From Chloranthus sessilifolius (lineage: Eukaryota; Streptophyta; Magnoliopsida; Chloranthales; Chloranthaceae), in assembly GCA_021018995.1 (NCBI GenBank), contig CM037590.1, positions 64,327,597 through 64,391,596 on the forward strand: a DNA stretch of 64,000 nt, read 5' to 3'. Under the pieces are notes generated by a model. The model searched no databases, was not told where the DNA came from, and saw nothing but the letters and a program-made list of their open reading frames with translations. Positions 1-12,104 of this stretch are shown one piece after another; positions within the stretch are counted from its first letter, which is position 1, and every line of letters begins with the position of its first letter. The translations under genes were made by a program, and so were the position numbers.

Positions 1-2
1 TT

Positions 3-1626
3 AGTTAGAGGAAGCAACTTTCCTGGTGCCTCTTGAGGTGACCGACTTTCTACCATATCTACTGTCAAAAATAAAAAAAATAGAAGAAGCAAAAAACCCT
101 AAAAATCCAGAAATACAAAATCCAAAAAAATCAGAAAACCCTAGAACAGAAAGGGAACCCTTCGTCCCGAACCGATCTCGCGACCAACAAGGAGACTTTT
201 CTCCTAAGACTACTATCCTGTCTCTCGTACAAAGATGTAAAGCATCCAAACTAAACAATAAGCCAGTGATCATACCAGATGAGATACTTTATGACTTTGA
301 GGAGAGGATCAATAGCCTTGACCTTCACCTTACCAAAGATCTCTCAGTCATAAATTATGCCAATGAAGGGCTACCTTTTGCAAAATCAAATCCCCAGCAT
401 AGCAATTTTACAGTATATGAGCTTACCGAAGATGAAGAAGGAACACCAGTCGCCGAGGAGGCATAAGAATTCCAATGGGTTATCAAACATTTCGATGAGC
501 AAACCCAAGCTGCCACAGAACCTACTGAAGAGATCAACTCTGGCACTGAAGAGAAACCCAAGAAGTTATTAATTAGCGCAATGCTCAACTCCAAGGAACG
601 CCAACAAATCGTACAAGTCCTGCAAGAACACCTCGACTCCTTTGCATGGTCCTATGAAGGTATGTCTGGTTTAGACCCAAGCTTAGTAGAACATCGCCTT
701 GTCTTGGAACTCGATGCCAAACCAGTTAAGTAGAAACTCCGTAGGATCGATGCACCCACAAACAGCCCTTCAAGTTAAAGAGGAAGTTGATATATTACAC
801 AAAGCCAAATTCATCCGATTCGTCCCCTACCCAAGTGAGTCGCCAATATAGATCCTGTCGCCAAGAAAGACGACAGAGTATTGGTTTGCATTAAATTTCG
901 AAATCTCAACTAGGCATGCCCGAAAGATGACTTCCCACTTTCGCACATTGACACTCTAGTTGACAACACCGCTAGACATGAGATGCTATCCTTTATGAAC
1001 GATTTCTCTGGGTATAATCAGATCAAATTAGCCGAGTTCGACCAAGAGAAGACTTCTTTCACCATACCATGAGGAACCTATTGCTACGTCGTCATGCTTT
1101 TTGGGCTCAAGAACGTAGGAGCCTCATATCAACGTGCCATGATGGCTATTTTTTACGATATGATGCATAAATGTGTAGAAGTCTACATCGATGACATATT
1201 AGTAAAGTCTCAAACGCGAGAAACACATGTTTAAGCATTCTGATTGGTGCTGCAAAGAGCTAAGAAGTATCAATTAAAAATGAACCCAAAGAAATGTGTC
1301 TTCAGAGTCACCTCTAGAAAATTGCTCGGTTTCATAGTCAGTAAGCGAGGAATCAAAGTCGATCCTGTAAAAGTCAGAGTTGTCCTTTAGATGCCACCTC
1401 CTAGTAATATCAAAGAATTACGAGGCCTGATAGGAAGATTGCAATTCATCAAGAGATTTATCTCTCAGCATTCAGATAGATGTGATCCTTTCGACAGACT
1501 ACTTATAGGAGGAACTAAGTACCAATGGGATGACTAGTGTCAGCAAGCCTTTGACAACATCAAGAAGTACCTCCTTAACCCACCAATACTATCACCACAA
1601 TCCTCGGAAGACCTCTAATCCTATAC
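3..1626 (+). pseudogene. pol: Tat pol: PR-RT linker and reverse transcriptase
   Basis: The first 155 codons are an acidic, charged linker typical of the stretch between protease and RT. The RT begins near 700 with a degenerate V-K-x-K-L-R-R segment. The catalytic YxDD box reads Y-I-D-D-I-L-V-K at about 1183-1206, and the thumb region follows (K-K-Y-Q-L-K-M-N-P-K, then P-P-P-S-N-I-K-E-L-R-G-L). Stops interrupt the frame at VK*KLR, TIP*GTY, HV*AF*LV, VL*MPP and DD*CQ. Each is explained by CAG/CAA/CGA or TGG turning into a stop by one transition. There are also short frame changes near 770-960. No active enzyme can be made from this copy. Confidence 0.88.
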
Positions 1627-2440
1627 CTCTTAGCGAACAACAAAGCAATGGGAGTAATTCTAAGACAATATGAAGAAGATAACAAGAGAGAGAAGGCTAT
1701 CTACTACCTTAGTAGGACGATGGTCGAGTATGAACGAAAATACACTTCAATGGAGAAGACTTGCCTCACACTGGTGTGGGCCTCAAACAAATTGTGCCAC
1801 TACTTAGGAGCACATATGATACTAGTACTAGCCCGAATGGATCCTCTGAAGTATGTATTCGAAAATCCTGCAATATCAGGAAAGATCGCTCACTGGCATA
1901 TGCTATTACAAGAATTCGATATCACTTCTGTCACACAGAAGTCGATCAAAGGACAGGCAATCACCGATTACCTCGTAGATCTCCCGCTCCTGAGTAATGA
2001 GCCCATACAGGCGGATTTCCTCGATGAAGACCTACTCACAATTCATAATGAAGAGCTCGATAAGACATCATGGACCCTTTATTTTGACGATGCTCTAAAT
2101 CACAAAGGAAAAGGCATCGAGATAGTCCTCCTAAGCTCGAAAGGGGTTGTCATACCTAATGCTTTTCAACTAGACTTCCCTGTCACTAATAATGTTGCAG
2201 AATACGAAACTTTCATAGCCGAACTACGAGCCGCACTATAATTAGGCGTTAAACAGTTAAAAACCATCGGTGACTCCAAGCTAGTAATCTTGTAAGTCAT
2301 AGGAGAATGGAAAACTAAGGAAAGGAGACTAATGGCATATCAAAAAACTGCTCAATATTTAGTAAAGAAATTTGAAAGAATCTCTTTCACGCACATCCCT
2401 AGATTAAAAAATGAGCACGCAGATTCCTTATCCACGTTAG
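1627..2440 (+). pseudogene. pol: Tat pol: RNase H followed by second (archaeal-type) RNase H
   Basis: The first RNase H is open from 1648 and shows E-K-T-C-L-T-L-V-W-A and the connection-like H-W-x-x-L-L-Q-E-F-D. A second RNase H starts near 2064 with W-T-L-Y-F-D and G-K-G-I, then L-D-F-P-V-T-N-N-V-A-E-Y. Beyond a stop at 2239 it continues with G-D-S-K-L-V-I and ends at H-I-P-R-L-K-N-E-H-A-D-S-L. This extra domain is the archaeal-type RNase H that Tat elements are known to carry after the usual one. The active-site acidic positions are largely kept (F-D, A-E-Y, G-D, H-A-D). The stops at 2239 and about 2293 are consistent with CAA/CAG decay. Confidence 0.85.
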
Positions 2441-2699
2441 CCTCTGTCATCCAAATACCCATTGGGCAAAATACCAACACCTTCTTCATCAAAAAGCTTA
2501 TAGTACCCGCCCACGAGGTAGCATGGACAGTCAAGAGAGAATTACCAGTCTTCCCCATGAGCACAGGACCAAATGAAACAATCACTCCAGAAAAGCACGT
2601 CAAGTCAGAAACTAAAGTTGCTATATTCAGATTTGAAAAATCACCAACCGATGATGGACAGCCATGATATTTTGACATCTGGAACTTCCTGAAGCATCA

Positions 2700-3911
2700 A
2701 TACGTCCCTCCATACACCACGAAGATCAAACGAAAGACTATAAGGAACTGATGCGCCCGATTTTGCATACTTGGCGAAACATTATACAAAGAATCCATCA
2801 CCAAAGGAGTACTACTATGATGTGTCACAACCGTCGAAGGATAATACATCATCCGAGAAGCACACACTAGCGCCTGCAGCGCCCACACTGGTAGACAAAA
2901 ACTCGCCGATCAAATCACACGACAAGGCTACTTCTGGCCAATAATGATAAGAGACTGCCACCTCTACATCCAATTCTGTAAGTAATGCCAAGAACACACC
3001 ACACTTATCAAAGCTCCTTCAGTTGCATTAAACACTATGACCTCGCCATGGCCATTTTCGATGTGAGCTTTTAATATCATTGGACCTTTCACAGACACAA
3101 TTGGGAACACTCACAAGCACGTGTTCATACTTACGACAACCTAATACTACACCAAATGGGCAAAAGCTAAATCCTATGTCAGAATCACCGCTTCAATACT
3201 CATGAGGTTCATCATTCCGAATATCATCACCTGGTTTAGAATACCCAAGATGTTTGTCACCGATAATGAATCCCAGTTCATCGCAGAGAAGATAAAGAAG
3301 TTATGCAAGAAGTTCGACATCAATCTATGCCACTCATCACCATTCTACCCTTAAGGTAATAAACAACAAGAAGCCACAAACAAAATGTTGATTCGAATCT
3401 TGAAATATACAGTAGAAATGAGCAATGGAGCTGACTGGCCTGAACGACTACCAGAAGCACTTTGGGCCTATAGGACCTCTATTCGTATGGCCACTGGCCA
3501 AACTCCCTAGCTCCTTACCTACGGGATGGAGGCAGTCCTACCATATGAGATACAAGTACCATCCTTACGGATTCAACTCGATGATGAGCTATCCTTAGAC
3601 GAGAGGAGAATCGCCCTACTCATGCAGCTAGAGTAACTCGATAAAATACGTCTAAGGGCAGCTAATCATGCTCAGGTATATCAGAGGAGAGTGGCTAGGG
3701 CCTACGATAAGAAATTCCTCGAACGAACCTTAAATATTAGAGAGTTAGTCTTAAAGAAAATCATTCCTTCCAAGCACGCCCATCTGAAAGAAAAACTAAA
3801 ACCGAACTGGGAAGGCCCTTACGTTATAACAGCCGCATGCCCTGGGAATGCGTACAAATTGGCAAACCAAGATGGGGAAGAACTCCTTAGCAATTAGAAC
3901 GCCATGTACCT
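2700..3911 (+). pseudogene. pol: Tat pol: integrase
   Basis: The segment runs from the zinc-binding HHCC region (H-T-G-R ... C-x2-C near 2880-3000) through the catalytic core to a C-terminal domain ending N-W-E-G-P-Y-V ... N-A-Y-K-L and the L-R-K-Y-Y-P tail at 3908-3929. In the core, T-D-N-E-S-Q and Q-Q-E-A-T-N supply the second acidic residue and the glutamate. The first catalytic aspartate is replaced by asparagine (F-N-I-I-G-P near 3070), and the tryptophan before it is a stop; both are G->A changes. Five or more stops are present. The copy is dead but complete in length. Confidence 0.85.
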
Positions 3912-4440
3912 TAGAAAATACTACCCTTAGCCCTGTGATCATCACATCCCATGGTAAAATATTTATACTCACCACTATTGGTATGCACTTTTTCTGGGTT
4001 CCTTTCAGTCCCCGAAAAGAGTGGCCCAATTCGGTCCAAGTGGACTCTGGCAAAGGCGATGATGGAGTAATAAATTAGGGAATATTAAATTGCTAAAATT
4101 AAAGAGGTGAATATTAAATAGAGAATACCTAGATGATGCGATCGCCGATTGCAGATATTTATCGACGCTGTAATATTGCACTGATCACGCTTTAAAGGAA
4201 AGCGGGGGCTTGCAGGTTGAACTCCTTTACTAAATCATTCACCGGCGAATGTGACGACCCGACTTTTCCAATCTCTAAGGTATAGGAAAGGCCGGTTCAT
4301 CAACTTATTGATTTCTCAATAAGCCATAACAAACAGAAGCCGACAACATATCAAAGATCCAAAGACAGACGCAAACATAATATAATCCAAAAACAAAAGC
4401 TTTGTATAACAAAAGTTATATCACTATGAGGAACCAAGAA

Positions 4441-4484
4441 GAACCACCGGTGATGGCCAATCCGATCACCTAAAATAGTGGTTC
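4441..4484 (-). other. Conserved LTR stem-loop
   Basis: GAACCAC at 4441 pairs with GTGGTTC ending at 4484, and GGTGAT (4449-4454) pairs with ATCACC (4465-4470). Structures with the same two-part stem but changed bases occur at the same place in other chromovirus LTRs of this window (57543-57581; outer stem at 33554-33609 and 41393-41438). A transcript structure or terminator-like role is inference. Confidence 0.65.
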
Positions 4485-4590
4485 ACAATAATGGTTCCTC
4501 GAGTGATATCAAAAGAACCATAATGATGGCCTAGGGCCCAATATTCAAAATAATATCCAAACAAAAGTACCAAAAATAAAGGATCTAAGA

Positions 4591-4686
4591 TCACGGGAAG
4601 AACTCCTCAGCTGGTATGTCCGATTCCTCCTCAGGAATGTAATCAGAGTCCTCCAGATCCTCTGACCCAAGGTCAGTCTCAGCACC
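4591..4686 (-). other. Acidic D-Y-x-P mini-ORF (putative 3' exon) in solo LTR
   Basis: On the minus strand an acceptor-like TATACGTCACAG|GT opens a 31-codon frame. It is rich in D and E, contains E-D-S-D-Y-I-P-E-E-E-S-D-I-P, and ends E-E-F-F-P-stop. The frame is open further upstream to 4791. Equivalent frames with the same ending occur at 45416-45511 and 57325-57429, and a diverged one at 33737-33850 and 41567-41680. Just upstream (4702-4730) lies the block GAGCTTAG..TAGCTCACCCT, also common to all. Function is unknown to me. Confidence 0.6.
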
Positions 4687-5545
4687 TGTGACGTATAGTC
4701 GAGGGTGAGCTAACAACCAAGCCCAATAGAGGAAACAGATATATTTGCATTTCATTATAAGTAAGGTTTTCAAAGACAGGAATCGGATCAAATATGATTT
4801 TCAAATGATGCTTTACAAACTAAATCTCCAGTTCTAATCCTGAGTCAAAACTGAAAATATAAATCTAATGTGTTCGAAAATCTTCTGAATTAGCATGCTT
4901 CTTGTCTTAAATTTATAACTTAATTTTATCTCCCAAATTTCCTATAGCATGAGAGCGGACTACGTAACCGATGGGAAAACCCTACTGACCATCGTCGTTC
5001 ATGAACCCATTTCTAAAGTGCAACAAGCCCCTACGCTATGAGGGAAACTTGCGCCAAAGTAATACTGTCAACACGGTTGGTAGAATCTAGGGCATCGTAC
5101 GCATGAACCCTAAATCGGATGTAAATGTTAACATATATCAATGCTTATTATTCATAATATAATACTGATTTTTCCGAAGTTCTGATTCAAAGATTTAACT
5201 GAGGTTCTGAGGTTCAATTTTCAAAGTTCTTAGTTATAACAAAGTTTCCAAATTTTCATATTTGTGTCATATATTCTGAGTTTTATTGCTATGCATAACT
5301 GAATTCCAAAATTTATGCTTCTTAAAAGAGATAGTCAAAACAGTTTGTGCTTATAATTTGATGCAAATAACAAATAGGGTTCCCCTACCTCAACAAAGAA
5401 TATTCAAAATCATGCACAAGCAGTCCTCACCAAGGACTCCCAATAGTCAAAACCTACATATATTAACACTCTCACCCAAAAATCAAACCAAAAGCTTGCA
5501 GATTAAAAATTCAACAAAAATTTCAAATGCCTGAAACAGGACAAA

Positions 5546-5834
5546 ATTCGACCCTCGAATTCAAATTCGTTGGTCGAATTCAAAATTCGATGGTCGAATT
5601 TGATTTCGACCCTCGAATTCCAAAATTTTTTCATCAGACACAAAAACCTGAAAATCGACCCTCGATTTTTAATTCGATGGTTGATTTCCAAATTTGACCC
5701 TCGAATTGGAAATCAACCCTCGATTTTCAGAAACTGCTTCAGACACAAAAAAACACATTTCGACTGTCGATTTTCAAATCGATGGTCGAATTTCATTTTC
5801 GAACCTCGATTTGAAAATCGACCCTCGAATTTCT
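5546..5834. repeat. Array of TTCGA-type palindromic motifs in solo LTR
   Basis: About twenty irregularly spaced motifs such as TCGAATT, AATTCGA, CGATGGTCGA and CGACCCTCGA. Spacing varies, so this is not a head-to-tail satellite. The motif differs from those of the other LTRs but shares the TCGA core. Confidence 0.8.
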
Positions 5835-8784
5835 CTGATTCTGTGGCTGTCAACTTTTCATGTCCGGACTTTTTCTCTTATTTTCAACTACAGCCATATG
5901 ATTTATAATTAACACAACTGATTCAAATCTAAACAAAACACACTATTCAAAACAATCATAATTTAAAGGACACAAGAAGGCTTTTGAAGCCTACCTCTTG
6001 TAGCTTAAATCGTTGCTTCCGTTGCACCAATTCACGCACTGGAACTCATCTCCAAGCTCAACGGTTCAGATCTTCAAATCAGTCTATATTTGTAAAGAGG
6101 TAGACATGTCTCATCCATAACAAAATCACAGAGAACTTCTCACCTTCCACATCTCTTTTCTCTTTCAACACATCAAACTGATCCAAAAACAAGCACAAGG
6201 CTAACTAATGGTTGAGATGGGGAGAGGAGCTCTCAAGCTTTCTAGATCTAGGATCAAAATGAGGCAAGGCTTATAGGCTTAATTTCTAACGAGAGAGAGA
6301 AGTGAAACTTCTTTTTCACTCTCTCGTATAACCAAAAGCCAAGCAATACAAATATCTAGATTTTATAATTTACAACTTATCCACTTAAGTTGAAAATATA
6401 TCCGGTGTTAAACACAAACACCAACCCTATTGTGTAAGTCATCGCTTACATGACTTACACACATCTTCTGACAAAGTCCTTTTGCCACAAGTCTTATCAT
6501 AGCCTTAGCTTACCAAAATAAAAAAAATATTCAACAATATTTTCCAGACACGCTTACCAAGGTAAACAAAAAATAGTTCAAAATATCAGGGATATTACAG
6601 CGAACGTCAGCAGCTGTGGGTCGCCTTTAGTGTAACTAGTTTGGTTTTCCTTTTCCTATTGGGCTTTTGCTTAACTTGGTATCCTAATCTTATTGGGAGT
6701 CTGATTGATTTCAATATCTTAATCCTATTAGAAATTTAATTAATTAAGTCTCATAATCCTACTAGGAGTCCAATTAATTTAAATGATTTAATCTTATTAT
6801 AAATCTAATTAATTAAATTTTCTAATCCTATTAGGAGTCTAATTAATTTAAATATCCTAATTTTAATTAGAAATTGAATTAATTAATAAAAGGGGTTTGG
6901 GTCCGCTATGCTAAGGAGGATTGGCCCTGTTCTCGGGTACCCTCCGTAAGTTCCCTTGGGCAAATTGGGTAGCTAAAATTGAAAGGAACTAAATTTGAAT
7001 TATAAAGTAGTATTTTTTATGAAAGATTGATGGTTGGTATTTAAGGGTTAAAATTTTAGGGCTAAAAAAGAATTAAGGACTGAAGCTATAAAGCAAATTT
7101 TAGGATTTTGAATTATGAGAAATTAAGACTAAAGCTAAAATCAGGATCGAAATAAGAAAAATTTAGATCGTGAGATTAAAGACCAATTCAAGAGCCTAAG
7201 AACTACGACCTAAAAAAGAGATTGTAACTAGAACCTAAGAACTAGAAGCAGAGATTAAGAATTAAGGAAGTACCTGAAGAATCGTGTAAATCGTGCAAAA
7301 GGAAATTGTATAGAGGAAAATTGTGTGGAGGAAAATTGTGCGGAGGGATGGTTAGGGGGTAAAGGTCTCTTATTTATAGGCTTTTACTAGAAATCCTAGT
7401 GTAACTCTAATTCCTAGTTCTAAAGTGATAAAGTAAGATCTTATTCCTAATAAAAGAGAAGAATCCTATTTTCTAAAATAATAAAAAGACTAATCCTAAT
7501 TCAACTAGGAGTTTTGAAAAATGTCACTTTTTGTGCAGTTGTCGAAAATTGACCATAACTTCTTCAATACTTGTAAGAATGGCATATTTTTTAGCTTGTT
7601 GGAAAGCTACTTCGATAAGCTTTCAAATATGACCAATTTCTCATTAATCCAACTTTGTTTGATACCTTCAAATGAGCCAAACGTAAAAGTGACGAGATTG
7701 ACAGTTGAGAAAAGGTTGGGGAGGCCTAGTTGGCTCTAGACTAAGGATTTGGGCAGGGATTTTCTAAAGGCTGAATTCTAAAACTTAAGAATTAAGAATT
7801 AGAATCTAAAGATTAGAACTATAAGAAATTAAAAATTAAAACTAAAGGCTAAAAAAAATCTAAGGACTGAAATCGGAGTCGAAATCAGAAAAATCTGACG
7901 TAGGATTAAGGACTGGTCCTAGAAAACTAAGAACTAGAACCAGAGATTAATATTAGGACTAAAAATTAAGGTATCAAGATAAAGACTAAGATTTAGAACT
8001 GAAAATTAGATAATAGAATTAAAGACCGATTCTAGTATGGATTAAAAAAGAGGTAATACGGTTTAAGACTAAAAATAGGAACTAATAATTAAACCTAAGT
8101 TTTAAGTCTAAGAAATAAAGACTAGGACTAAAGATTAGAAACTAAAACCTAGGACTAGAAATCAGAGCCTAATATCTAAAACCAAAAATTAAAACTAGAG
8201 AGTAAATTATACCTAAGATCTAGAAATCTCGAAATCCTAAGCTTGTAGACGAAGAACTCGAAATTCAAATCTCGAAGTTGTGGGGGCTAGGGTTTGGGTC
8301 ATAATGGAGAGGTCTTTTTATAGGTTTTTTTTATAATTAAATGACATGTTTTAAGCATTTAACCGAATTGTGTGTCGGTTTCCCGGTGCTTAATCACTTT
8401 GATTCGGTCACCAACTCAGTGAGCAACCGGCTGACTAGCTCAACCGAGTTTCCTAGTTCTAACCCTATTAGGACTAATTGTGTGCCTGATTTGGATTGTG
8501 CAATCTGATTAAGCCTTTCATCTAAAGCACTTAATCATGGAAGCTTGGTGGTCAAGGACTGTGAGACTAGGTCGGGCTTAGGCCAATTCCGCGCCGGTGG
8601 TGGGGCGCTCAATCAGATCGCGCGTGCCATATGGTGCTCGTAATCGAGTCTCGAGGTAGTCTGAGAAAGGAAGTTTGGTTTGAGAAGGGACTGATTGCAT
8701 GTTTGTGGTTCTGCATGCAATCGAATTGCATGCGTGGTTTTAGGCGCGTAATTCGGGGTTGTCCGGGCTTGGGTCGGGTCAGAA

Positions 8785-9541
8785 ATGCAAGACTATTATT
8801 TCAGTCTATATTTTGACTATATACTATTATTTTAGTATATAGTCTCCCTACATTGGGATCTGAGCCACAGAGCTATTATTTTAGTTTGTGTTAAGCCATG
8901 TACTATTGTTTCAATGCATGATTCCCATGCTAGGGTTATGGGGCCTAAGCCATAGAACTATTATTTCAGCCTGTGTCTAGCTATATCCTATTATTTTAGT
9001 ATATGATCCCATATTAGGGTTAGGGGGCCTAAAATGCTAGACTATTATTTCAATCTGTATTTCAACTATACACTATTGTTTCAGTATATAGCCTCCCTAC
9101 ATTGGGACCTGAGCCACAGAGCTATTGTTTCAACTTGTGTTTAGCCATGTACTATTATTTTAGTGCATGTTTTCCAATTTAGGATTAAGGGGTATGAAAT
9201 GCCAGACTATTATTTCAGTATATAGTCTCCCTGCGTGGGGATCTGAGCCACAGAGCTATTGTTTCAGCCTGTGTTCAGCCATGTACTATTGTTTCAGTCT
9301 GTGGTGGGTACGAAATGTTAGACTATTATTTCAATTGGGATTTCGACTATATACTATTATTTCAGTATATAGTCTCCCTATGTCAGGACTTGAGCCACAG
9401 AGCTATTATTTTAGCCTGTGTTCAGCTATATACTATTGTTGCAGTGTATGGTTCCCACATTGGGGTCATGGGGCCTGAGCCACAGAGCTATTATTTCAGC
9501 CTGTGTTTAGCCATATACTATTGTTTCAGCATATGGTCCCA
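8785..9541. repeat. LTR-internal tandem array with ~80-bp monomers
   Basis: Units contain ACTATTRTTTCAG, then GCCATRTACTATTRTTTCAG and a variable tail (GTATATAGTCTCCC, GTGCATGGTTCCCA or GTATATGGTCCCA). Three monomers make a higher-order unit of about 250 bp (repeat of AGACTATTATTTCA at 8788 and about 9042). The same array occurs in the partner LTR at 21176-21975. Reading frames across it are an effect of the repeat. Confidence 0.85.
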
Positions 9542-9658
9542 CATTAGGATTGTGAAATTTTCAGTGAAGGTAGGTCCTTTCCGAAAAGTCATGGACAAGG
9601 TCAAAGGTTAATTGAACAGATTTGTATATTCTGAGAGGGCAAAATGGGGGTGTCTACA

Positions 9659-9672
9659 AATGCCCCTCTTCG
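9659..9672 (-). other. Polypurine tract of inner Tat-like element
   Basis: Minus-strand GAAGAGGGGCATT directly precedes the LTR start TGTAGACACCCCC. This is the expected primer position for plus-strand DNA synthesis in LTR retrotransposons. Confidence 0.85.
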
Positions 9673-9869
9673 GCGCGCTCTTGCAAAGTAAGAATGCGTC
9701 GAAGAAGTAGACACCCCTCATTCGAGGTGTCTTCTCGTTTCTCTTGGAAAATCACAAATGTGAATTGGGGATGCTAACATGACATGCTTGTCTTTCTTAT
9801 CTATTAACGCATGCTAAAATGGAGCATTCGGGGGCCCAATGGTAGCTATTAAAAGGCATATTTCGTATC

Positions 9870-10110
9870 GTGGATGCCCAGGGGTGATCCTGTCACGTAT
9901 CGCGACCCGCTGTCATAGACAATCAATGAGAAAAGTCAGTGTATCCTATTCTGCAGGTGCAAGGGGCATCCCGTCGTGTGGCGTGACCTGCTGCGAGTGA
10001 CAGTTAAACGGAAAGGAGAATCACCATATCCTAATCTGTGGGTGCAAGGGGCATCCCGCCGCATGTCGTGACCTGCTGCAAGGGGCAGTCAGATAGAGAG
10101 GTATGATGCA
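9870..10110. repeat. Three degenerate ~90-bp tandem units
   Basis: Each unit carries GGTGCAAGGGGCATCCCG, then CGTGACCTGCTGC and a CAGT tail. The first copy is the most diverged (GGGGTGATCCTGTCACG). No coding sense was seen. Confidence 0.7.
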
Positions 10111-11079
10111 GTCGAGGTACCGGGGGGCGTCATACAAATGTCCATAAGGTCCAGGGACTGATGATACAATCATATAATGTCGAAGGCTTTTGTAAGTCAT
10201 GTTAGACCGGGCGCATCATTGCTCACACCAATGCGCATCAGGCGTTCTTTTCCAATAGGCATTTGTAAGTTCTTAGATTAAATATATTCGTTGTTCGGTT
10301 TCCTAAAGGGGAATGGCTGATTTGGGCTGGTAATTAGGCTGGTAATTGAGCTGGTATTCAGGTAGGTGAAATTTCTTTATTTATTATTATTTTGGTTTCT
10401 TTTTCCCTTTTTTTTTGTTTTGTTGGCTTGGAAGTGAGGTTCTTTTTTGGGGTTTTGAAGTAAAAGATTTTGGTTTTAGGAGTAGGAAGTAAGAGATGTT
10501 TGTTATCTTTGTGATTTTGGGTTCTGGAGGTAAGAAGTAAGAGATTTTTTTTGGGGGGGGCAAGTAAGGTGTTTTGAAATTTTGGTAATTCTAACTTAAG
10601 ATCAATTTAGTGGTAAATCTTTAGAAAACGTGGCTTTCGAGATGTCGCTGAGCAAATCCACCGGTACGGGATTTATGGACCCGACCGTTTATGTGGTTGT
10701 CAAGACGACACTTGGCATGCTGGATACTCCGTCTAACCTTCTCAACGAATACTGATGATTATTTCTTATGGGAGGACTAGAGTGATTCGCAAGTCAAGAG
10801 AGATGGGTTTTGAAAACATTTGCTTAATCATAACTAACTACATATATTTACATTTATATTTTTTTTGAAGAAATATTGAGAAAAGAGAGGGTGAAACTTA
10901 CTTGAAGTGGTAATACCTACCTGTGTCATGTGTAGCTTGCAACGGGTTGGCGGGAGTTTCTGTATAGCTGGTGGCAGGACTGGTCGGCTGTCGCCGTGAC
11001 ATTGTGAAGGGACTTTGGAGATTTCTTCTCTCTTTTTTTTTTTTTTCATTTCTGCTGCAGCGGGGACTTGGTGGCCATC
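10111..11079. other. Non-coding interior of inner element
   Basis: T- and G-rich sequence with homopolymer runs (10400-10570, 11029-11046). No domain, RNA gene or clear repeat recognised. Short frames here look like chance. Confidence 0.6.
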
Positions 11080-12030
11080 ATGATGTAGTGTCTTGGGTGG
11101 TGATGTCGCAATGGGGCATTGTAGTCCTCTCCTTCTGGTTGTGCTGGGATGAGTCCCGGTGGTTGTAAGTGCGATGGGACGCGAGGAAGTCTGCTTTCTT
11201 CCTTCCTGTCATAACGGACCATAGACGTGAAGGGGCATTGGGGGTCTGTGTTAAGGTGCTGGGGGATTACTAGTCATACGTCTAATGGGCGTATTTGGAT
11301 CTTGGTGGGATTTTTTTTTTTGGATGTGAAGGGTCGTGGGAGGAGTCCCTCTGCTTCTGTAATGGGGTGTTTGTTGAGCATAGTTAGCGATGGGATTTTT
11401 AGCGGGCTTGGCTCTATCCAAGGTTTTGTGATGAGGATCGCTGGGGGATACAATTGATGTCGGGGCTATAAGGCTAGATGAAGTTGTTGTGTCATGACAG
11501 GACGTGTGTGTGATGAGATCGAGTCATAGTTGCATCGCGAGGGGGCATATTTATCGATGTGTGGTAGGGTTGTTCCTGGACGCTTCAGGTAGTGATGTTT
11601 GCAATGGGACGTTGATGGGTGTGATTGTTTGATAGGTGCCTCATGTTCCTTTCTTTGGCAGATCTTGGGTTATGGGATCAGATTGTGATCGCGTGGTGAT
11701 TGGACTCATTTTTTTACTTTTCACGATGGGATGTGTGGTGGGACAGTTGATTTAGATCAATGAGTTTGGATATTGAACTGGTATCGTGTGCGTGCGTCTT
11801 GTCGTGATGGGACATGCGTGACGAGGTTGCGATGGGGTTCTCCCTCTTTGGTCGGATCGTGAGGGGATGAGGGAAAGTAATTGTGCCACAATAAGGTGCG
11901 CATTGTTTTTTTGCGATGGGACAAGGGGCACGGTGTGTTCCATGTTTCCTGCAGGGCTACGTGATGGGAGAAGGGTGAATGGCACTCCCTCTTTCTTCTC
12001 TGAACAGCCTATGAGGCCACGTGATGGGAC
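11080..12030 (+). repeat. Dispersed array of GTGATGGGAC motifs
   Basis: Roughly ten to twelve copies of G-C/T-GATGGGAC and close variants (GCGATGGGACG, GCAATGGGACG, CGTGATGGGACA and others) occur at irregular spacing of about 50-120 bases, with a higher G+C content than the surroundings. The array lies upstream of the TATA box at 12467 on the same strand, so an enhancer-like role for that unit is possible but unproven. Confidence 0.6.
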
Positions 12031-12104
12031 ACATGAATTTTGACTAAGGCGGGGTAAAAATGTGGGAGGATGGGCACGTTCGTCTAAAGTTGAGTATTAT
12101 GCGC

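Larger units (their letters stand above)
1..3975 (+). mobile_element. Left arm of a Tat-lineage Ty3/gypsy retrotransposon
   Basis: The interval holds the end of the gag-pol linker and all of pol of a plus-strand element whose 5' part lies before the window. It stops at base 3975, where another retrotransposon is inserted (duplication ACCAC at 3971-3975 and 22095-22099), and continues from 22095. Two RNase H domains and the residues around the RT entry (DSFAWSYEGM, then LDPSLVEHRL) are hallmarks of the Tat/Ogre lineage. The element is old: it has many stops and frame changes, and its own LTRs are not visible. Confidence 0.9.
4250..6599 (-). mobile_element. Solo chromovirus LTR (2350 bp)
   Basis: An insertion that is absent from the partner LTR near 18965 is flanked by GCGAA at 4245-4249 and 6600-6604. 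It runs from TGTGACGACCCGAC to GGATATTACA, so it has TG...CA ends and is a single LTR without interior. Orientation is minus: its minus-strand 3' end, GTCGGGTCGTCACA, matches the end of the plus-strand LTR at 45807-45820. It presumably formed by LTR-LTR recombination of a full element. It contains a palindrome array (5546-5834), an acidic mini-ORF (4591-4686) and a stem-loop (4441-4484). Confidence 0.95.
3976..9658 (-). repeat. 3' LTR of inner Tat-like element, split by a solo LTR
   Basis: The LTR consists of 3976-4249 plus 6605-9658 (about 3.33 kb without the insert). It aligns by eye throughout with 18690-22094. Shared landmarks are the segment starting GCACTTTTTCTGGGTTCC, repeated AATCTAATTAATTAA blocks at about 6720-6890, a long AAGACTAAAG-rich tract at about 7010-8220, and the tandem array at 8785-9541. 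Frequent point differences show that the two LTRs are not recent. Confidence 0.92.

Noticed and set aside
5570..5912. Frames with repeated F-K-I/R-W-S-N-F peptides
   Set aside because: Generated by the TTCGA motif array in the solo LTR.
9167..9611. Open frames with repeated S-H-R-A-I-I-S-A-C-V-type peptides (also 21247-22020)
   Set aside because: They arise from the tandem LTR array in either of two frames and lie antisense to the element; no start context or domain.
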